Assembly (NCBI RefSeq): GCF_940670765.1
Contig: NZ_CALNVW010000019.1
Location: forward strand, 62,001 to 126,000
Length of the DNA: 64,000 nucleotides
Direction of reading: 5' to 3'
DNA from: Streptomyces sp. A 4/2
Lineage (GTDB): Bacteria; Actinomycetota; Actinomycetes; Streptomycetales; Streptomycetaceae
The position numbers and the translations under genes were made by a program. Shown here piece by piece: positions 17,278 through 26,359 of the stretch; the first letter of the stretch is position 1; every line of letters begins with the position of its first letter. The notes beneath the pieces were generated by a model. It saw nothing but the letters and a program-made list of their open reading frames with translations. It ran no database searches and had not been told where the DNA came from.

Positions 17278-18034
17278 TCAGAGCGTGAGTACAGGCCGGG
17301 TGGTGAAGTCCTCGCAGAGGTCTTCACCACCCGGGCCGTACACGAACTCGGCGGTGAAGGGGTTGCGGTTGGCCGTGGCCAGGGGCAGCCACGCCAGCAG
17401 GAAGCCGTACCCCCCGCACGCGGACTCGCCGCCGTCACCGCCGCGGACCGAAGCGATGTCGCTCGTCAGCTCCATGCTGCTGATGCGGGCCGGTGCGGTT
17501 CTCGTAGGGGATGTCGTCGAGAGGGCAGTCGTTGCCCCACCGGAACAGCGTGTCCGCGCCCGCTCCGCAGGCGTGCTCCCACTCGTCGGAGCTGGGCATC
17601 CGGAGGCCGCGCGCCGCGAGGACGGCGGGCATGTCGGCGGGCGGTTCGGTCAGGGGCTCGTCCTCCACCGCCATGAGCACCGTGGCCAGGGTGACACTCC
17701 GGCGGGGGCTGAGCACCTGCGCGAGGTGGGCCCGCAGGTCGGGGCCGTAACCGAAGCCTTGATCCAGACTCTCCGCGTAGTCGGCGGCCTGCTCGGGCGT
17801 CGGCTGCCAGGCGTCGAGATCGAACCCGAGCGTCACCTCGCCTCCGGGTATCAGGGCGAATTCCTGCCCGCCCCGCTCGATCCGGACCCGGTGCAGCGGA
17901 GCACCGAGGTGCTCGACGGCCTCCACGGCGGTCACCTGGCCGTCCACCTGGTGCGCCGCCTCCTGGGCGACGCGACGTGCGGTGGGCAGCTCGAAGGACC
18001 GCCACTGGTCGAGACCGAGATCAGCAAGAGACAT
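17278..18034 (-). pseudogene. SUMF1/FGE-like gene broken by an internal deletion and frameshift
   Basis: The 5' part (ATG at 18034, MSLADLGLDQWRSF) encodes the first 180-odd residues of an FGE/SUMF1-fold protein: FALIPGGEVTLGFD, then RGLRMPSSDEWEHACGAGA and LFRWGNDCPLDDIPYENRTGPHQQ. At about 17477 the frame is lost. The family's expected continuation resumes in another minus-strand frame at 17475 (MELTSDIASVRGGDGG, ACGGYGFLLAWLPLATANRNP) to 17278. A short NAFGL-type segment seems missing at the junction, so a small deletion plus frameshift is inferred. Either this is a pseudogene or a sequencing error. Confidence 0.7.
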
Positions 18035-18208
18035 GGGTCGCAGTGTCGCACCCAGGTCTGACCCCGGCCGCGACCGGCGAACTCCGAAGCCGCGGTGTGC
18101 CGTTCGCGCTGCGGCGGACGCTCTCGAGACGGGTACTCCGTTCACCTCCTACTGGCCCACGACCTTTGGAGCACCCTTCCGGCAGGACCTGCGTCGAGTG
18201 GGAGAGTG

Positions 18209-19096
18209 TCAGCGCGCTGCGAAGTCCGTGGAGTCCGGGTCTGCGAGGTCTGCGAGGTCTGCGAGCAACCCGGCTGCGGGCTTCGGGTGGACGAGCCAGC
18301 GCAGGTGACTCCCCTCAAGCGTCCGGACGTCGAAGGGGTTGTCAGGTGTGAGCGCGTTCGCCTCGCGAATCATGCGGTCCTGCACGGCGAGCGGAATGCT
18401 GGCATCGGCTTCCAGACGTACATAGGTCTTGGGAACCCGGCCCCAGGTCGTGGCCTGTGCCCGGTCGGCGGACGTACCGGCGTCGAGGTTCTCGTCGGGC
18501 TGGAAGGTGTTCAGGAATATCCGGAACTCGTCATCGGTGAGATCGGCGGCGAACCCTCGCTTGAACGCGGCGAGCACCGCCGGGTCGGCGGTGCGGAAGT
18601 TGGTCCGGAGCAGGCCGAGTTCGGCCGGGTTCCCGACGAGCGAGGCAGCGAAGGCCCCCGGGTCGACGTCCGCCATCTCCGGCTGGGCGTAGTAGTCGTT
18701 CACGTCCAGATCGACCGGGCACCAGGCGGAGACGTACACGATCCGGTCGATCAGCCCGGGCCGGGCGTTGGCGACGGCGGTGGCCGTGATGCCGCCCCTG
18801 CTGTGGGCGACGAGGACGGTGGGGCCGTTCCGCTTGGCCCGTTCGAGGACTTCGATGACGCGGGCGGCGTTGTCGGCGAGCGTGACTCCCTTGATGGCTC
18901 CCGGTTCCGCAGCGAGGGCATCGAGATCCTGCGGAGCTTGGTACGCGGCGGGGAAGGTCGCCTCGAACCCGTGCCCGGGAAGGTCGACCGCGACCGAACG
19001 GTGCCCGAGCAGGGCGAGTTCGGCCTGCAGCGGCGCGAACGAGAACGAATTCGCGAAGGCCCCATGGACAAGGACGAATGTCGGCAGAGTCTGCAT
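18209..19096 (-). CDS. alpha/beta hydrolase
   Basis: 295 residues from ATG at 19096 with a GGAGG site. Oxyanion block LVHGAFANSFSF is near residue 9; the nucleophile elbow is AHSRGG with Ser in place of the GxSxG serine (about 98); a late GSHLRWLVHP provides the expected His. It is close to EstC/pheophytinase-like small-molecule esterases of actinobacteria; substrate unknown. The C-terminus is extended by LADLADLAD from a 9-base repeat (about 18238-18266). It borders gene-poor DNA. Confidence 0.87.
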   Translation of the reverse strand: MQTLPTFVLVHGAFANSFSFAPLQAELALLGHRSVAVDLPGHGFEATFPAAYQAPQDLDALAAEPGAIKGVTLADNAARVIEVLERAKRNGPTVLVAHSRGGITATAVANARPGLIDRIVYVSAWCPVDLDVNDYYAQPEMADVDPGAFAASLVGNPAELGLLRTNFRTADPAVLAAFKRGFAADLTDDEFRIFLNTFQPDENLDAGTSADRAQATTWGRVPKTYVRLEADASIPLAVQDRMIREANALTPDNPFDVRTLEGSHLRWLVHPKPAAGLLADLADLADPDSTDFAAR

Positions 19097-20110
19097 GCCT
19101 CAGCCTCCAACAGAAAGATCTTCAGAACAAGATCAGGGTTCGAGAGAGCCAGGCAGTGGTTCGCCTGCCCACGGAAGAGCGGACTGCCCACGCACCGCGG
19201 CGTCGAGTACCGACGGGGCCGCCGGGGGTGCCGCCGGGGGTGCCGAGGCGCGATGGGTGTCACCCGGAGGAACCTGGCTTAGTGATGTGCAATCGGGCCA
19301 GCACATACCTGCTCTGCTGGACCAGTCGCATCGGATCCGGCCTCCGAGTGCTGGACCGACCTCTGGTCGGCACTGTGCCACCAGGGCAGCGTGTACTCGG
19401 CCAGCTTCGACCAGCGGTGATCACGCGCTGTCGGACAATCACGTGGAGACGAAGGCTCTGCGTCCCACCGACCCCACCGGCCTGACCGGCATTGGTCGAC
19501 CTCTCCACGATGTCGCGCTCGCTCACGACCAGCAAGAGGTCGCCAGGGTGTTGACCTACATCTTCGGCGATGCAACCTGCCCGGACTGCGAGGAGGACTT
19601 CTCAGTCTCTGCCCAGATCAGCGCCAACTGGGCGGCCACGCTGGGGTGATTCGGCAGATCAGATCGACAAATGGCCGAGGTTGACTGAGTCACGCGACCG
19701 AATGGTTCAGACAGACCGAGACTGGCCCACCTTCAGCGGAACAAGCCACGCGAGCAGCCAGCGAGGTTTCGTCGATGTTGCTTGCGTCATCTGCCCCCGC
19801 AGCGACAGGAATCGTCGAGTCTGTGAGCGGAACGGTATGACATCGCAGTAGCGCACGCCGGCTACCACAACGAATTTGCGCCCGCGGGATGGTGGTGTGT
19901 CGCCCTACCCCGGTGGGGCCAACAACTGCTGGAAGGCGACTGCTGACGCTGGAAGTTGTCCCGTCCCAGATAACTGTGGGCAGGGGGAGGCTCTGAGCTG
20001 TGTTGCCTACGGTTGAGTGGGACAGGTCGGCTGTCGGTGTCCCGCTCGGCCATAGGCAGCCGCCACTAGGGTGTTCATCGCGGAAGTCCACCGACCGGCT
20101 CGGAGATGCC
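19097..20110. other. gene-poor accessory DNA
   Basis: About 1 kb with visibly lower GC than its surroundings and no frame I can assign. A plus-strand frame ending at 19649 (C-terminal CPDCEEDFSVSAQ) lacks a start region and relatives. A duplicated CCGCCGGGGGTG unit lies near 19218-19245. I read it as decayed or laterally acquired DNA. Confidence 0.5.
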
Positions 20111-20482
20111 ATGCCCATGCAGATCAAGTTGGTTGCGATAACGCTCGATTGCTCTGATCCGCTGGCTCTGGCGGCGTTCTATCAGCAGGCAACCGACCAT
20201 GAACTGCACCCGAAGTCAGATGCCGACTTTGCGGGTCTCAACGGCGAACACGGACTCCTCATCGGCTTTCAACGGGTCGACGACTACCGGGCTCCGAGCT
20301 GGCCCGACCAAATGGTCCCCCAGCAGCTCCATATCTGCTTCAAGGTCGATGAGGACTTGGACGTGGCCGAGGCCCGGTTGCTGGAGTTGGGTGCGGGCAA
20401 GCCGGACCACCAGCCACATGGCGACAGGGCGCGAGTCCTCACTGATCCGGCTGGGCATCCATTCTGCATCGTCAGAAGCTGA
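20111..20482 (+). CDS. VOC family (glyoxalase-like) protein
   Basis: 123 residues from ATG at 20111 (alternative ATG at 20117), preceded by CGGAGA. The sequence shows paired beta-alpha-beta-beta modules typical of vicinal oxygen chelate proteins (ITLDCSDPLALAAFYQQATD, HICFKVDEDLDVAEARLLELGA, RVLTDPAGHPFCIV). Metal ligand positions are partly conserved. Codon use is less GC-rich than in the core genes, fitting the accessory segment. Substrate unknown. Confidence 0.85.
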   Translation: MPMQIKLVAITLDCSDPLALAAFYQQATDHELHPKSDADFAGLNGEHGLLIGFQRVDDYRAPSWPDQMVPQQLHICFKVDEDLDVAEARLLELGAGKPDHQPHGDRARVLTDPAGHPFCIVRS

Positions 20483-20703
20483 TTGAGGGGTTCAGGAGGG
20501 CCTCTGCCGAGGTACTGACTGCTCTTCCGCGCACCGGTCGATGCGCCGTACTACCGTGGCGCGCTCCTGGCCGAGTCCGACGAGGGAGGGACCGGCCAGG
20601 GGAGGGGTGCCAACGGGTAAGCGGCGTTGGAACTCTGCGAGGTCTCGACCGATGTCGTCGGGGTGACCACGTCGGCCAGCATGTCGAGGAGCGCGTACGT
20701 GCC

Positions 20704-20982
20704 TCAATCTGGGAGATCGCCGGCAGCAGCATCCGAAGGGTCTCGTGGATGAGACCCGTCAGGAGTGCCAGCCGTGGCAGAACTACCGGAGTCCAGCGCC
20801 ATAACGCGTCCCGTCCGCCTTTCGATCAGCACGTTTTTGAATGACGTCAGGGTTTTCGCCAGTTGGCCCGACGTCACGTGATGTGCGGCGGCGAGGCGGT
20901 GCAGATACCAGCCGAAGACCTCCGCGTGGGCTGGCGGCAGAGGAAGTGGCAGGAGCTGGACTGGGGCTTCCCAGGGTCCCAC
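20704..20982 (-). pseudogene. TniQ-like fragment
   Basis: The N-terminal 45 residues (LPLPLPPAHAEVFGWYLHRLAAAHHV) resemble the start of TniQ-family transposition proteins, which begin with P-E-(S/V)-x-x-S-(Y/W)-L-x-R-L-A. After about residue 55 the frame has no resemblance and no zinc-finger region follows. It is probably a truncated remnant of a transposon gene. Confidence 0.5.
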
Positions 20983-21054
20983 TACTCAGGCCGGCTTCGG
21001 CCTGCGGGCGCACTTGGCACGGGCGATCGGGCCGGGTCTCCACTGGTGCCCCTA

Positions 21055-21951
21055 TCAGCCGATGAGCGCCTCGGTGATCTGCCGGGTGGTCTGCGCGGCG
21101 ACCCGAGGGTTGACGGCGGCGTAGGAGGTGTAGGCGTTCAGACCGGTGGCCATGGCCCAGCCGCGGCCTCGCAACCATGTGGCGTCGTCCACACCGAGCG
21201 CGTTACGGAAGGAGGCTCGGCTGCTGGCCGTCATCAGGGTGAAGGCGATCAGCAGGTCGCAAGCCGGGTCACCGATACCGAGCCCGCCAAAGTCAATGAC
21301 GGCGCTGAGGTGGCCGTGGATGGTCAGCAGGTTGCCCGTGTGGAAGTCGCCGTGGAAACACACCGGAGGGCCATCCCATCCGGGGGCGCTCACGGCCGCA
21401 TCCCACAGCTTGGTCATCGCCGTGGCGTCGAAAATGCCATCGACCTTTGCGATGGCGACCCGCGTCGCGCGGTCTCGTTCGGACAACGACCAACTGGTGA
21501 GATATTCGCGGGCAGTCTTGGGTGTGTTCTCGGGTGTAAACCGCTGTAGAGCGGCCAGGAAGTGCGCCAGTTCGACCGCGGTCCTGGTGGAGTCGGCCAG
21601 TGCGTCGACGGTCGCCACTTCACCTTCAAGCCATCGGGACACCGCCCACGGCCACGGATAGCCCAAGCTGGATTCCCCCACCTCTACCGGTACCGGAATG
21701 GTCAGGGGGAGGTACGGGGCGAGTCGGGGTAGCCACTGGAACTCCTTCCTGGCCTGACCGATGACCCCGGCATGGCGGGGCATCCGGACGGCCAGCTCCT
21801 CGCCCAGCCGGTAGATCACATGGTCGGAGCCGGCCGGGTCAAGCAGCTTCAGAGGCAGTCTTGCCCACCGCGGGAACCGGGTGTCGATCAGGCGCCTGAC
21901 GAGTGCGGCATCGATCTCGGGTCGGGAGTCCGCCGTTCTCGCGGTTGCCAA
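21055..21951 (-). CDS. aminoglycoside phosphotransferase family kinase
   Basis: 298 residues from TTG at 21951 with AGGAG six bases upstream. The kinase catalytic loop is HGDFHTGNLL (about 199-208) and the metal-binding IDFGGLGIGDPACDLL follows (about 218-233), both intact. Family members phosphorylate aminoglycosides, macrolides, or small metabolites; this subgroup is common in Streptomyces and is not evidence of resistance by itself. It lies in the accessory segment between a TniQ remnant and a Nudix gene. Confidence 0.87.
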   Translation of the reverse strand: MATARTADSRPEIDAALVRRLIDTRFPRWARLPLKLLDPAGSDHVIYRLGEELAVRMPRHAGVIGQARKEFQWLPRLAPYLPLTIPVPVEVGESSLGYPWPWAVSRWLEGEVATVDALADSTRTAVELAHFLAALQRFTPENTPKTAREYLTSWSLSERDRATRVAIAKVDGIFDATAMTKLWDAAVSAPGWDGPPVCFHGDFHTGNLLTIHGHLSAVIDFGGLGIGDPACDLLIAFTLMTASSRASFRNALGVDDATWLRGRGWAMATGLNAYTSYAAVNPRVAAQTTRQITEALIG

Positions 21952-22166
21952 GACAGCTCCTGTGGTTGGTTCACTCCGTGCGGCGGACGGTATGGGGTCA
22001 TCACAGTGTGTCGTGGCTCTGCCTGTCGTCCGATTTATCGCCGTGCGCAGCTACTCATCGGAGCGCGGTTGGCTCCGCAGATTTGATCGGGACCCGTTCA
22101 GTTCACATTGCAGGTCCGGGGTGCGTTGGCCACAAGCAGGCGTCCCAGCCCGAAAGGCGAGAAAGG

Positions 22167-22679
22167 TCAGGACTGCGAGGTCCGGAACTCGAGGTACCGG
22201 CTGAAGGCTTCGTGGCTGTCGGGGGTGAAGCGCCACTCCAGCAGGGCCGACCGCAGCTCCGGCTCGGTCAGCCAGCCATGCCAGGCGACCTCGTCAGGAT
22301 CGGCGGCGACCGTGTCCGGCACCACGGCTTCGTGCACGCCGAGCCAGTGAGGGCTCACACCGCTGCGGTTGAGGAAGGTGAACAGCAAGCGCGGCAGCAC
22401 ACGAAGGCCCAGCTCTTCGGCCAGCTCGCGCGCGGCGGCCTGTTCATAGGACTCACCGACATCCACGGCACCACCGACCTCGACCTCGTAGAGCCCGGGG
22501 AAGCGCGACAGCTGCTCCGACCGTCGGTGAACGAGGATCCGTCCACGCTCATCACGACACACCGTCACGGCGACACGGTGCAGCCACCCCTCCCGGATGG
22601 CCTGTCGGCGGCTGACCACCACCCCCAGCACGCCATCTTGATCGTCGACACGCTCCACCAGTTCATCCACGACGCACAC
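22167..22679 (-). CDS. Nudix hydrolase
   Basis: About 170 residues from GTG at 22679 (another GTG at 22670); longer upstream frames lack support. The Nudix box GGAVDVGESYEQAAARELAE-EL-G-L fits G(x5)E(x7)RE(U)xEExGU fully, so it should bind Mg2+ and hydrolyse a nucleoside diphosphate derivative. The subgroup (VDELVERVDDQDGVLGVV, EGWLHRVAVTVCRDERGRILVHRR) resembles YfcD-type Nudix proteins. Divergent from the XRE regulator. Confidence 0.9.
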   Translation of the reverse strand: MCVVDELVERVDDQDGVLGVVVSRRQAIREGWLHRVAVTVCRDERGRILVHRRSEQLSRFPGLYEVEVGGAVDVGESYEQAAARELAEELGLRVLPRLLFTFLNRSGVSPHWLGVHEAVVPDTVAADPDEVAWHGWLTEPELRSALLEWRFTPDSHEAFSRYLEFRTSQS

Positions 22680-22831
22680 CCTGGCAGAGCCCACCGACAA
22701 CGCCGCTTCCCGGCGGCTCGCGGAACCGGACCGAGAGCGCCTGCGCAGGGAGGCCGGACGCGCGATAGCTGTCGTGCACATGCGACACCTGTTGCGCTCA
22801 GGCGCAAGCAGCCATTCAGGTGGCATGGAAC

Positions 22832-22859
22832 ACTTTTGCAAGCGTCTGCTTGCAAAAGT
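22832..22859 (+). promoter_or_regulatory. 28-bp palindromic operator of the XRE regulator
   Basis: Perfect 12-bp arms ACTTTTGCAAGC and GCTTGCAAAAGT around GTCT, 26 bases before the XRE start. It contains a TTGCAA that could be a -35 box, with TAGCAG 18 bases on as -10, so a bound repressor would block RNA polymerase. Confidence 0.75.
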
Positions 22860-22885
22860 TAGCAGGGTAGGTGCAGCATCGAAGC

Positions 22886-23281
22886 ATGGCATCACTCAAC
22901 GTCGGCAATCTCGGTGAGTACCTGCGCGAGCAGCGGCGCACCGCGCAGCTGTCCCTGCGGCAGCTCGCCGACGCTGCCGGGGTGTCGAATCCGTATCTGA
23001 GCCAGATCGAGCGCGGCCTGCGCAAGCCCAGCGCGGACATCCTCCAGCAGCTGGCCAAGGCGCTGCGGATCTCCGCGGAGACCTTGTACGTGCAGGCCGG
23101 GATCCTCGACGAGCGGGAGCGGGACGAGCTGGAGACGCGCGCCGTCATCCTGGCCGACCCCTCCATATCCGAGCGGCAGAAGCACGTCCTGCTCCAGATC
23201 TACGAGTCCTTCCGCAAGGAGAACGGGCTCGCGGTGGACGACGGTGCTGCCGGACAGCCCTCAGAGCACGAACCGAGCTGA
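22886..23281 (+). CDS. XRE-family transcriptional regulator
   Basis: 131 residues from ATG at 22886. Helix-turn-helix of the Cro/cI type at residues 10-65 (LGEYLREQRRTAQLSLRQLADAAGVS, YLSQIERGLRKPS). A second helical part (ERDELETRAVILADPSISERQKHVLLQIYESF) is the conserved feature of this actinobacterial group. The adjacent perfect palindrome suggests it binds its own promoter. Downstream are hbhA-like and DUF2516 genes, a conserved arrangement in Streptomyces. The stop lies in the first unit of a 15-bp tandem repeat. Confidence 0.9.
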   Translation: MASLNVGNLGEYLREQRRTAQLSLRQLADAAGVSNPYLSQIERGLRKPSADILQQLAKALRISAETLYVQAGILDERERDELETRAVILADPSISERQKHVLLQIYESFRKENGLAVDDGAAGQPSEHEPS

Positions 23282-23349
23282 CAAGTACAGAGCTGACAAG
23301 TACAGAGCTGACAAGTACAGAGCTGACACGTACAGAGCTGACACGTACG
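23275..23349. repeat. 15-bp tandem repeat x5 across the XRE stop
   Basis: Five units of GAGCTGACAAGTACA (last two with ACACG) start at 23275, 23290, 23305, 23320 and 23335. The gene stop TGA at 23279-23281 is inside the first unit and an in-frame TGA recurs in every unit. Confidence 0.95.
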
Positions 23350-23418
23350 GAACGACCCGCGCAGACGCGCACAGACACGTACAGACACATACCGAACTGA
23401 TCCGGGAGGACCACAGTC

Positions 23419-24111
23419 ATGGCCATCACCGATGACCTGCGCAAGACCCTCACCGACCCGACCCCCCTCTACTTCGCGGCCGGTACGGCCGACATCGCCG
23501 TGCAGCAGGCCAGGAAGGTCCCGGCGCTGATCGAGAAGTTCCAGACCGAGGCACCGGCACGTATCGACGCGGTGCGCAACACCGATCCCAGGACCGTTCA
23601 GGACCGGGTGGCCACGCAGGCCAAGGAGGCGCAGGCCTCCGTCTCCGCGAAGTTCACCGAGGTGATCGGCACGTTCGACACCGATCTGAAGAAGCTCGGC
23701 GAGACCGCGCAGGACCTGGCGCTGCGGAGCATCGGTATGGCTGCCGAGTACGCGGTCCGGGCGCGTGAGACGTACGAGAAGGTCGCCGAGCGCGGTGAGC
23801 AGTCCGTACGGCAGTGGCGTGGTGAGGCGGCCGACGATCTCGTCCTGTTCGGCACGGTCACCGAGTCCAAGGCTCCCGCCGGGCCGAAGGCCGGGTCGCG
23901 GACCGAGCCCAAGGCGGAGTCGAAGGCCGGGCCCAAGGCCGAGGCCAGGATCGCTCAGCCCAGGACCGCCCCGAAGCCGGGCCCCAAGCCCGCGCCGAAG
24001 ACCGTGAAGTCCGAGGCCAAGCCGGTGGCCAAGCCCGCGGCGGCCAAGAAGACCAGCACCACCCCGCGTAAGGCGACGGCGAAGAAGACCACGCCGCCCG
24101 CCGGGAAGTAG
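23419..24111 (+). CDS. heparin-binding hemagglutinin (HbhA)-like protein
   Basis: 230 residues after GGGAGGACCACAGTC. The first about 150 residues are predicted long amphipathic helices (DDLRKTLTDPTPLYFAAGTADIA, coiled-coil type). The last 80 are Lys/Ala/Pro-rich repeats (PKAESKAGPKAEA, AKKTSTTPRKATAKK), the layout of mycobacterial HBHA, whose tail binds heparan sulfate. In Streptomyces the role is unknown; a cell-envelope or nucleoid/lipid contact is possible. No signal peptide. Confidence 0.88.
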   Translation: MAITDDLRKTLTDPTPLYFAAGTADIAVQQARKVPALIEKFQTEAPARIDAVRNTDPRTVQDRVATQAKEAQASVSAKFTEVIGTFDTDLKKLGETAQDLALRSIGMAAEYAVRARETYEKVAERGEQSVRQWRGEAADDLVLFGTVTESKAPAGPKAGSRTEPKAESKAGPKAEARIAQPRTAPKPGPKPAPKTVKSEAKPVAKPAAAKKTSTTPRKATAKKTTPPAGK

Positions 24112-24271
24112 AGCGCCGCACTGGAGCGGAAGAGTACGAGTTCAAGAGTTCAGAAAGAGTCCAGAAGTTCAGGAGTGGCCGGGGGAGCGGGCCGGGCATC
24201 TTCTCGGTGCCCGGGTCGTTCTCCCGGTAGCGTGGCCGCGTTGATGGCCGGTCTAACAGGCGGTGGGCACA

Positions 24272-24613
24272 GTGCTGATGCAGGGTTTCGCGGGATTCAT
24301 GTCGCTGTTGAGTTTGGCGCTGATCCTCTTCAGTGGCTTCGCGCTGGTGGACGCGGCGATCCGCCGTGAGGACGCGTACCGGGCCGCGAGCAAGCAGACC
24401 AAACCGTTCTGGCTGATCGTCCTGGCCATCGCGTTCGTCGTGAACTGGCTGTTCTCGATCCTGTCGTTCCTGCCGGTCATCGGGCTGATCGCGACCATCG
24501 TCTACATGGTGGACGTGCGCCCCGCGGTGCGGCAGATCACCGGTGGTGGCGGTCGCCGGGGCGGCGGCTCCAGCAGCGACGGGCCGTACGGTCCGTACAA
24601 CGGCGGGCGCTGA
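24272..24613 (+). CDS. DUF2516 membrane protein
   Basis: 113 residues from GTG at 24272 (GGTGGG six bases upstream); GTG at 24263 or ATG at 24278 are alternatives. Two membrane segments (FMSLLSLALILFSGFALV, WLIVLAIAFVVNWLFSIL), joined by the conserved DAAIRREDAYRAASKQTKPFW loop and ended by a Gly-rich tail, identify DUF2516. Function unknown. The stop region contains a repeat of ACGGCGGGCG. Confidence 0.87.
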   Translation: MLMQGFAGFMSLLSLALILFSGFALVDAAIRREDAYRAASKQTKPFWLIVLAIAFVVNWLFSILSFLPVIGLIATIVYMVDVRPAVRQITGGGGRRGGGSSSDGPYGPYNGGR

Positions 24614-24674
24614 GCCTCAAGAGCGACGGCGGGCGCCGGGCCCGACTACGGCGGGGGCCGACCCGGCCGGCGGC

Positions 24675-25904
24675 TCAGGCGTCGCCGCGCCTGCGTTCCA
24701 GGAGCAGGACCGCCACGTCGTCCGTCAGCTCGTCGCCGTTCAGGTCGCGGACCTCGGCCACCGCCGCCTCCAGCAGGCTCTCGCCGCGCAGCCCCGCCGT
24801 CAGCTGCCGGTCGATCATCTCGACCATGCCGTCCTGGCCCAGGCGCTGGGTGCCCTGGCCGATACGGCCCTCGATCAGGCCGTCCGTGTACATCAACAGG
24901 TTCCAGGCGCCGCCCAGTTCGACCTGGCGGCGTGGCCAGCGGGCGCGCGGCAGCAGGCCCAGGGCCGGGCCGCCGTCCTCGTACGGGAAGAGCTGCGCCC
25001 TTCCGTCGCTGCGGGAGATCAGCGGGGCGGGGTGCCCGGCCAGGCAGAGTCCGGCCCGTTGTCCGTCCGGTGCTATGTCGACCGTGCAGAGCGTCGCGAA
25101 GAGCTCCTCGCTCTCCCGCTCGTGTTCCAGGACCTGCTGGAGCGTGCTGAGGAGTTCGTCCCCGGACAGCCCGGCGAAGGTCAACGCCCGCCAGGCGATG
25201 CGCAGTTCCACTCCCAGGGCCGCCTCGTCGGGACCGTGGCCGCAGACGTCGCCGATCATCGCGTGGACCGTACCGTCCGGGGTGCGGACCACGTCGTAGA
25301 AGTCACCGCCGAGCAGGGCGCGGGAGCGGCCGGGGCGGTACCGCGCGGCGAAGCGCAGGTCCGAACCCTCCAGCAGCGGCGTCGGGAGCAGACCGCGCTC
25401 CAGGCGGGCGTTCTCCTGGGCGCGCAGCCGGGACTCGGCCAGTTTGTAGTGCGCGGTGTCGGCGCGCTTGCGCTCTACCGCGTACCGGACGGTCCGGCTC
25501 AGCAGACGGCTGTCCAGCTCGTCGCGGAGCAGGTAGTCCTGTGCCCCGACCCGGACCGCGTGGGCCGCGCGCTCGACATGGCCGGACGGGGCCAGTGCCA
25601 GTACGGCGTGGCAGGGCGCGAGCTTCAGGACATGGCGCAGTACGGACAGCTCGTCGTCCTCGTCCGCGCCCGGCAGCGCCAGGTCCAGCAGGATGCAGTG
25701 GACGTCGTCGGTGAGCAGCCGCTCGGCCTCGGTGAGGTTCCGCGCGGTCCGGATGCGTACCCGGGTTCCGGCAGTGTCGAGCAGCTCCGGGACCGTGAAG
25801 GTGCCCGCAGGGTCGTTCTCGATCACCAGCAGCGTGAGGTCGGTGCTGCCGGTGGTGTCCGGTCCCCTGGTCTGGTGGGGCAGAACGGCCTGACCGCTCT
25901 CCAT
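24675..25904 (-). CDS. response-regulator PP2C/SpoIIE-type phosphatase
   Basis: 409 residues. The N-terminal receiver domain (about 20-140) has the phospho-acceptor in CILLDLALPGAD and an acidic VIENDPAG strand end. A short coiled linker is followed by a PP2C/SpoIIE domain with GGDFYDVV (about 205), GDVCGHG (about 227), TDGLIEGR (about 345) and DDVAVLLL (about 395). Such proteins dephosphorylate anti-anti-sigma factors in partner-switching. No sigma or STAS gene is adjacent, so the target is unknown. Confidence 0.92.
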   Translation of the reverse strand: MESGQAVLPHQTRGPDTTGSTDLTLLVIENDPAGTFTVPELLDTAGTRVRIRTARNLTEAERLLTDDVHCILLDLALPGADEDDELSVLRHVLKLAPCHAVLALAPSGHVERAAHAVRVGAQDYLLRDELDSRLLSRTVRYAVERKRADTAHYKLAESRLRAQENARLERGLLPTPLLEGSDLRFAARYRPGRSRALLGGDFYDVVRTPDGTVHAMIGDVCGHGPDEAALGVELRIAWRALTFAGLSGDELLSTLQQVLEHERESEELFATLCTVDIAPDGQRAGLCLAGHPAPLISRSDGRAQLFPYEDGGPALGLLPRARWPRRQVELGGAWNLLMYTDGLIEGRIGQGTQRLGQDGMVEMIDRQLTAGLRGESLLEAAVAEVRDLNGDELTDDVAVLLLERRRGDA

Positions 25905-26158
25905 CGCTTCGGTTTCCTTCCCTCCCCCCGAGGGCAGTGGGGCGCCAGTCGACGCCTCACCAGACGGGGACCATAGCGGTTAGCGCGGCCCCAGCGGAAT
26001 GGCGCCTCGAAAATCGCCGGGGTCATATGCCGCCTCCTGGCCCGCATCCGGCGGTTTGTCGGTGGTCGGGTCCATGACGAACGTCACTCCGCGGCCGGGC
26101 GGACGCGGGGTGACGGACGACACGGGGGTGATGTCGGACGCACCAGGAGGTGCGGTCG

Positions 26159-26225
26159 GACACAGGGACACAAGGACACAAGGGACACAAGGACACAAGG
26201 GACACAGGGACACAGGGACACAGCG
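26159..26225. repeat. GGGACACAAGGACACAA minisatellite
   Basis: About seven imperfect units of 8-9 bases (GGGACACAA, GGACACAA) between the PP2C and NlpC/P60 genes. No coding sense. Confidence 0.9.
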
Positions 26226-26359
26226 GACGGCAGGGGAGAGCGGCGGTCGTGCCGGACGGTGCGGCTGCGTCGGCGGTGCGGCCGCGTGGCCGGGCGGCGG
26301 ACGGGTCCTGGCCGCCGCCCCGCCTACGGACGGCGGTTACCCGCCGGGCCGGGCAGCGG

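Noticed and set aside
19433-19649. Plus-strand frame ending CPDCEEDFSVSAQ
   Set aside because: Cysteine pair is suggestive, but no start region, atypical codon use and no relatives that I know.
21055-21951. Aminoglycoside resistance gene
   Set aside because: The kinase motifs are real, but this subfamily is widespread in Streptomyces with unknown substrates; resistance cannot be claimed.
22832-22859. Nur box (TTGCAA-n5-TTGCAA)
   Set aside because: Half-sites look similar, but their separation is eight bases, and the palindrome extends well beyond; better explained as XRE operator.
23275-23349. CRISPR array
   Set aside because: Units are contiguous with no unique spacers; a simple tandem repeat.
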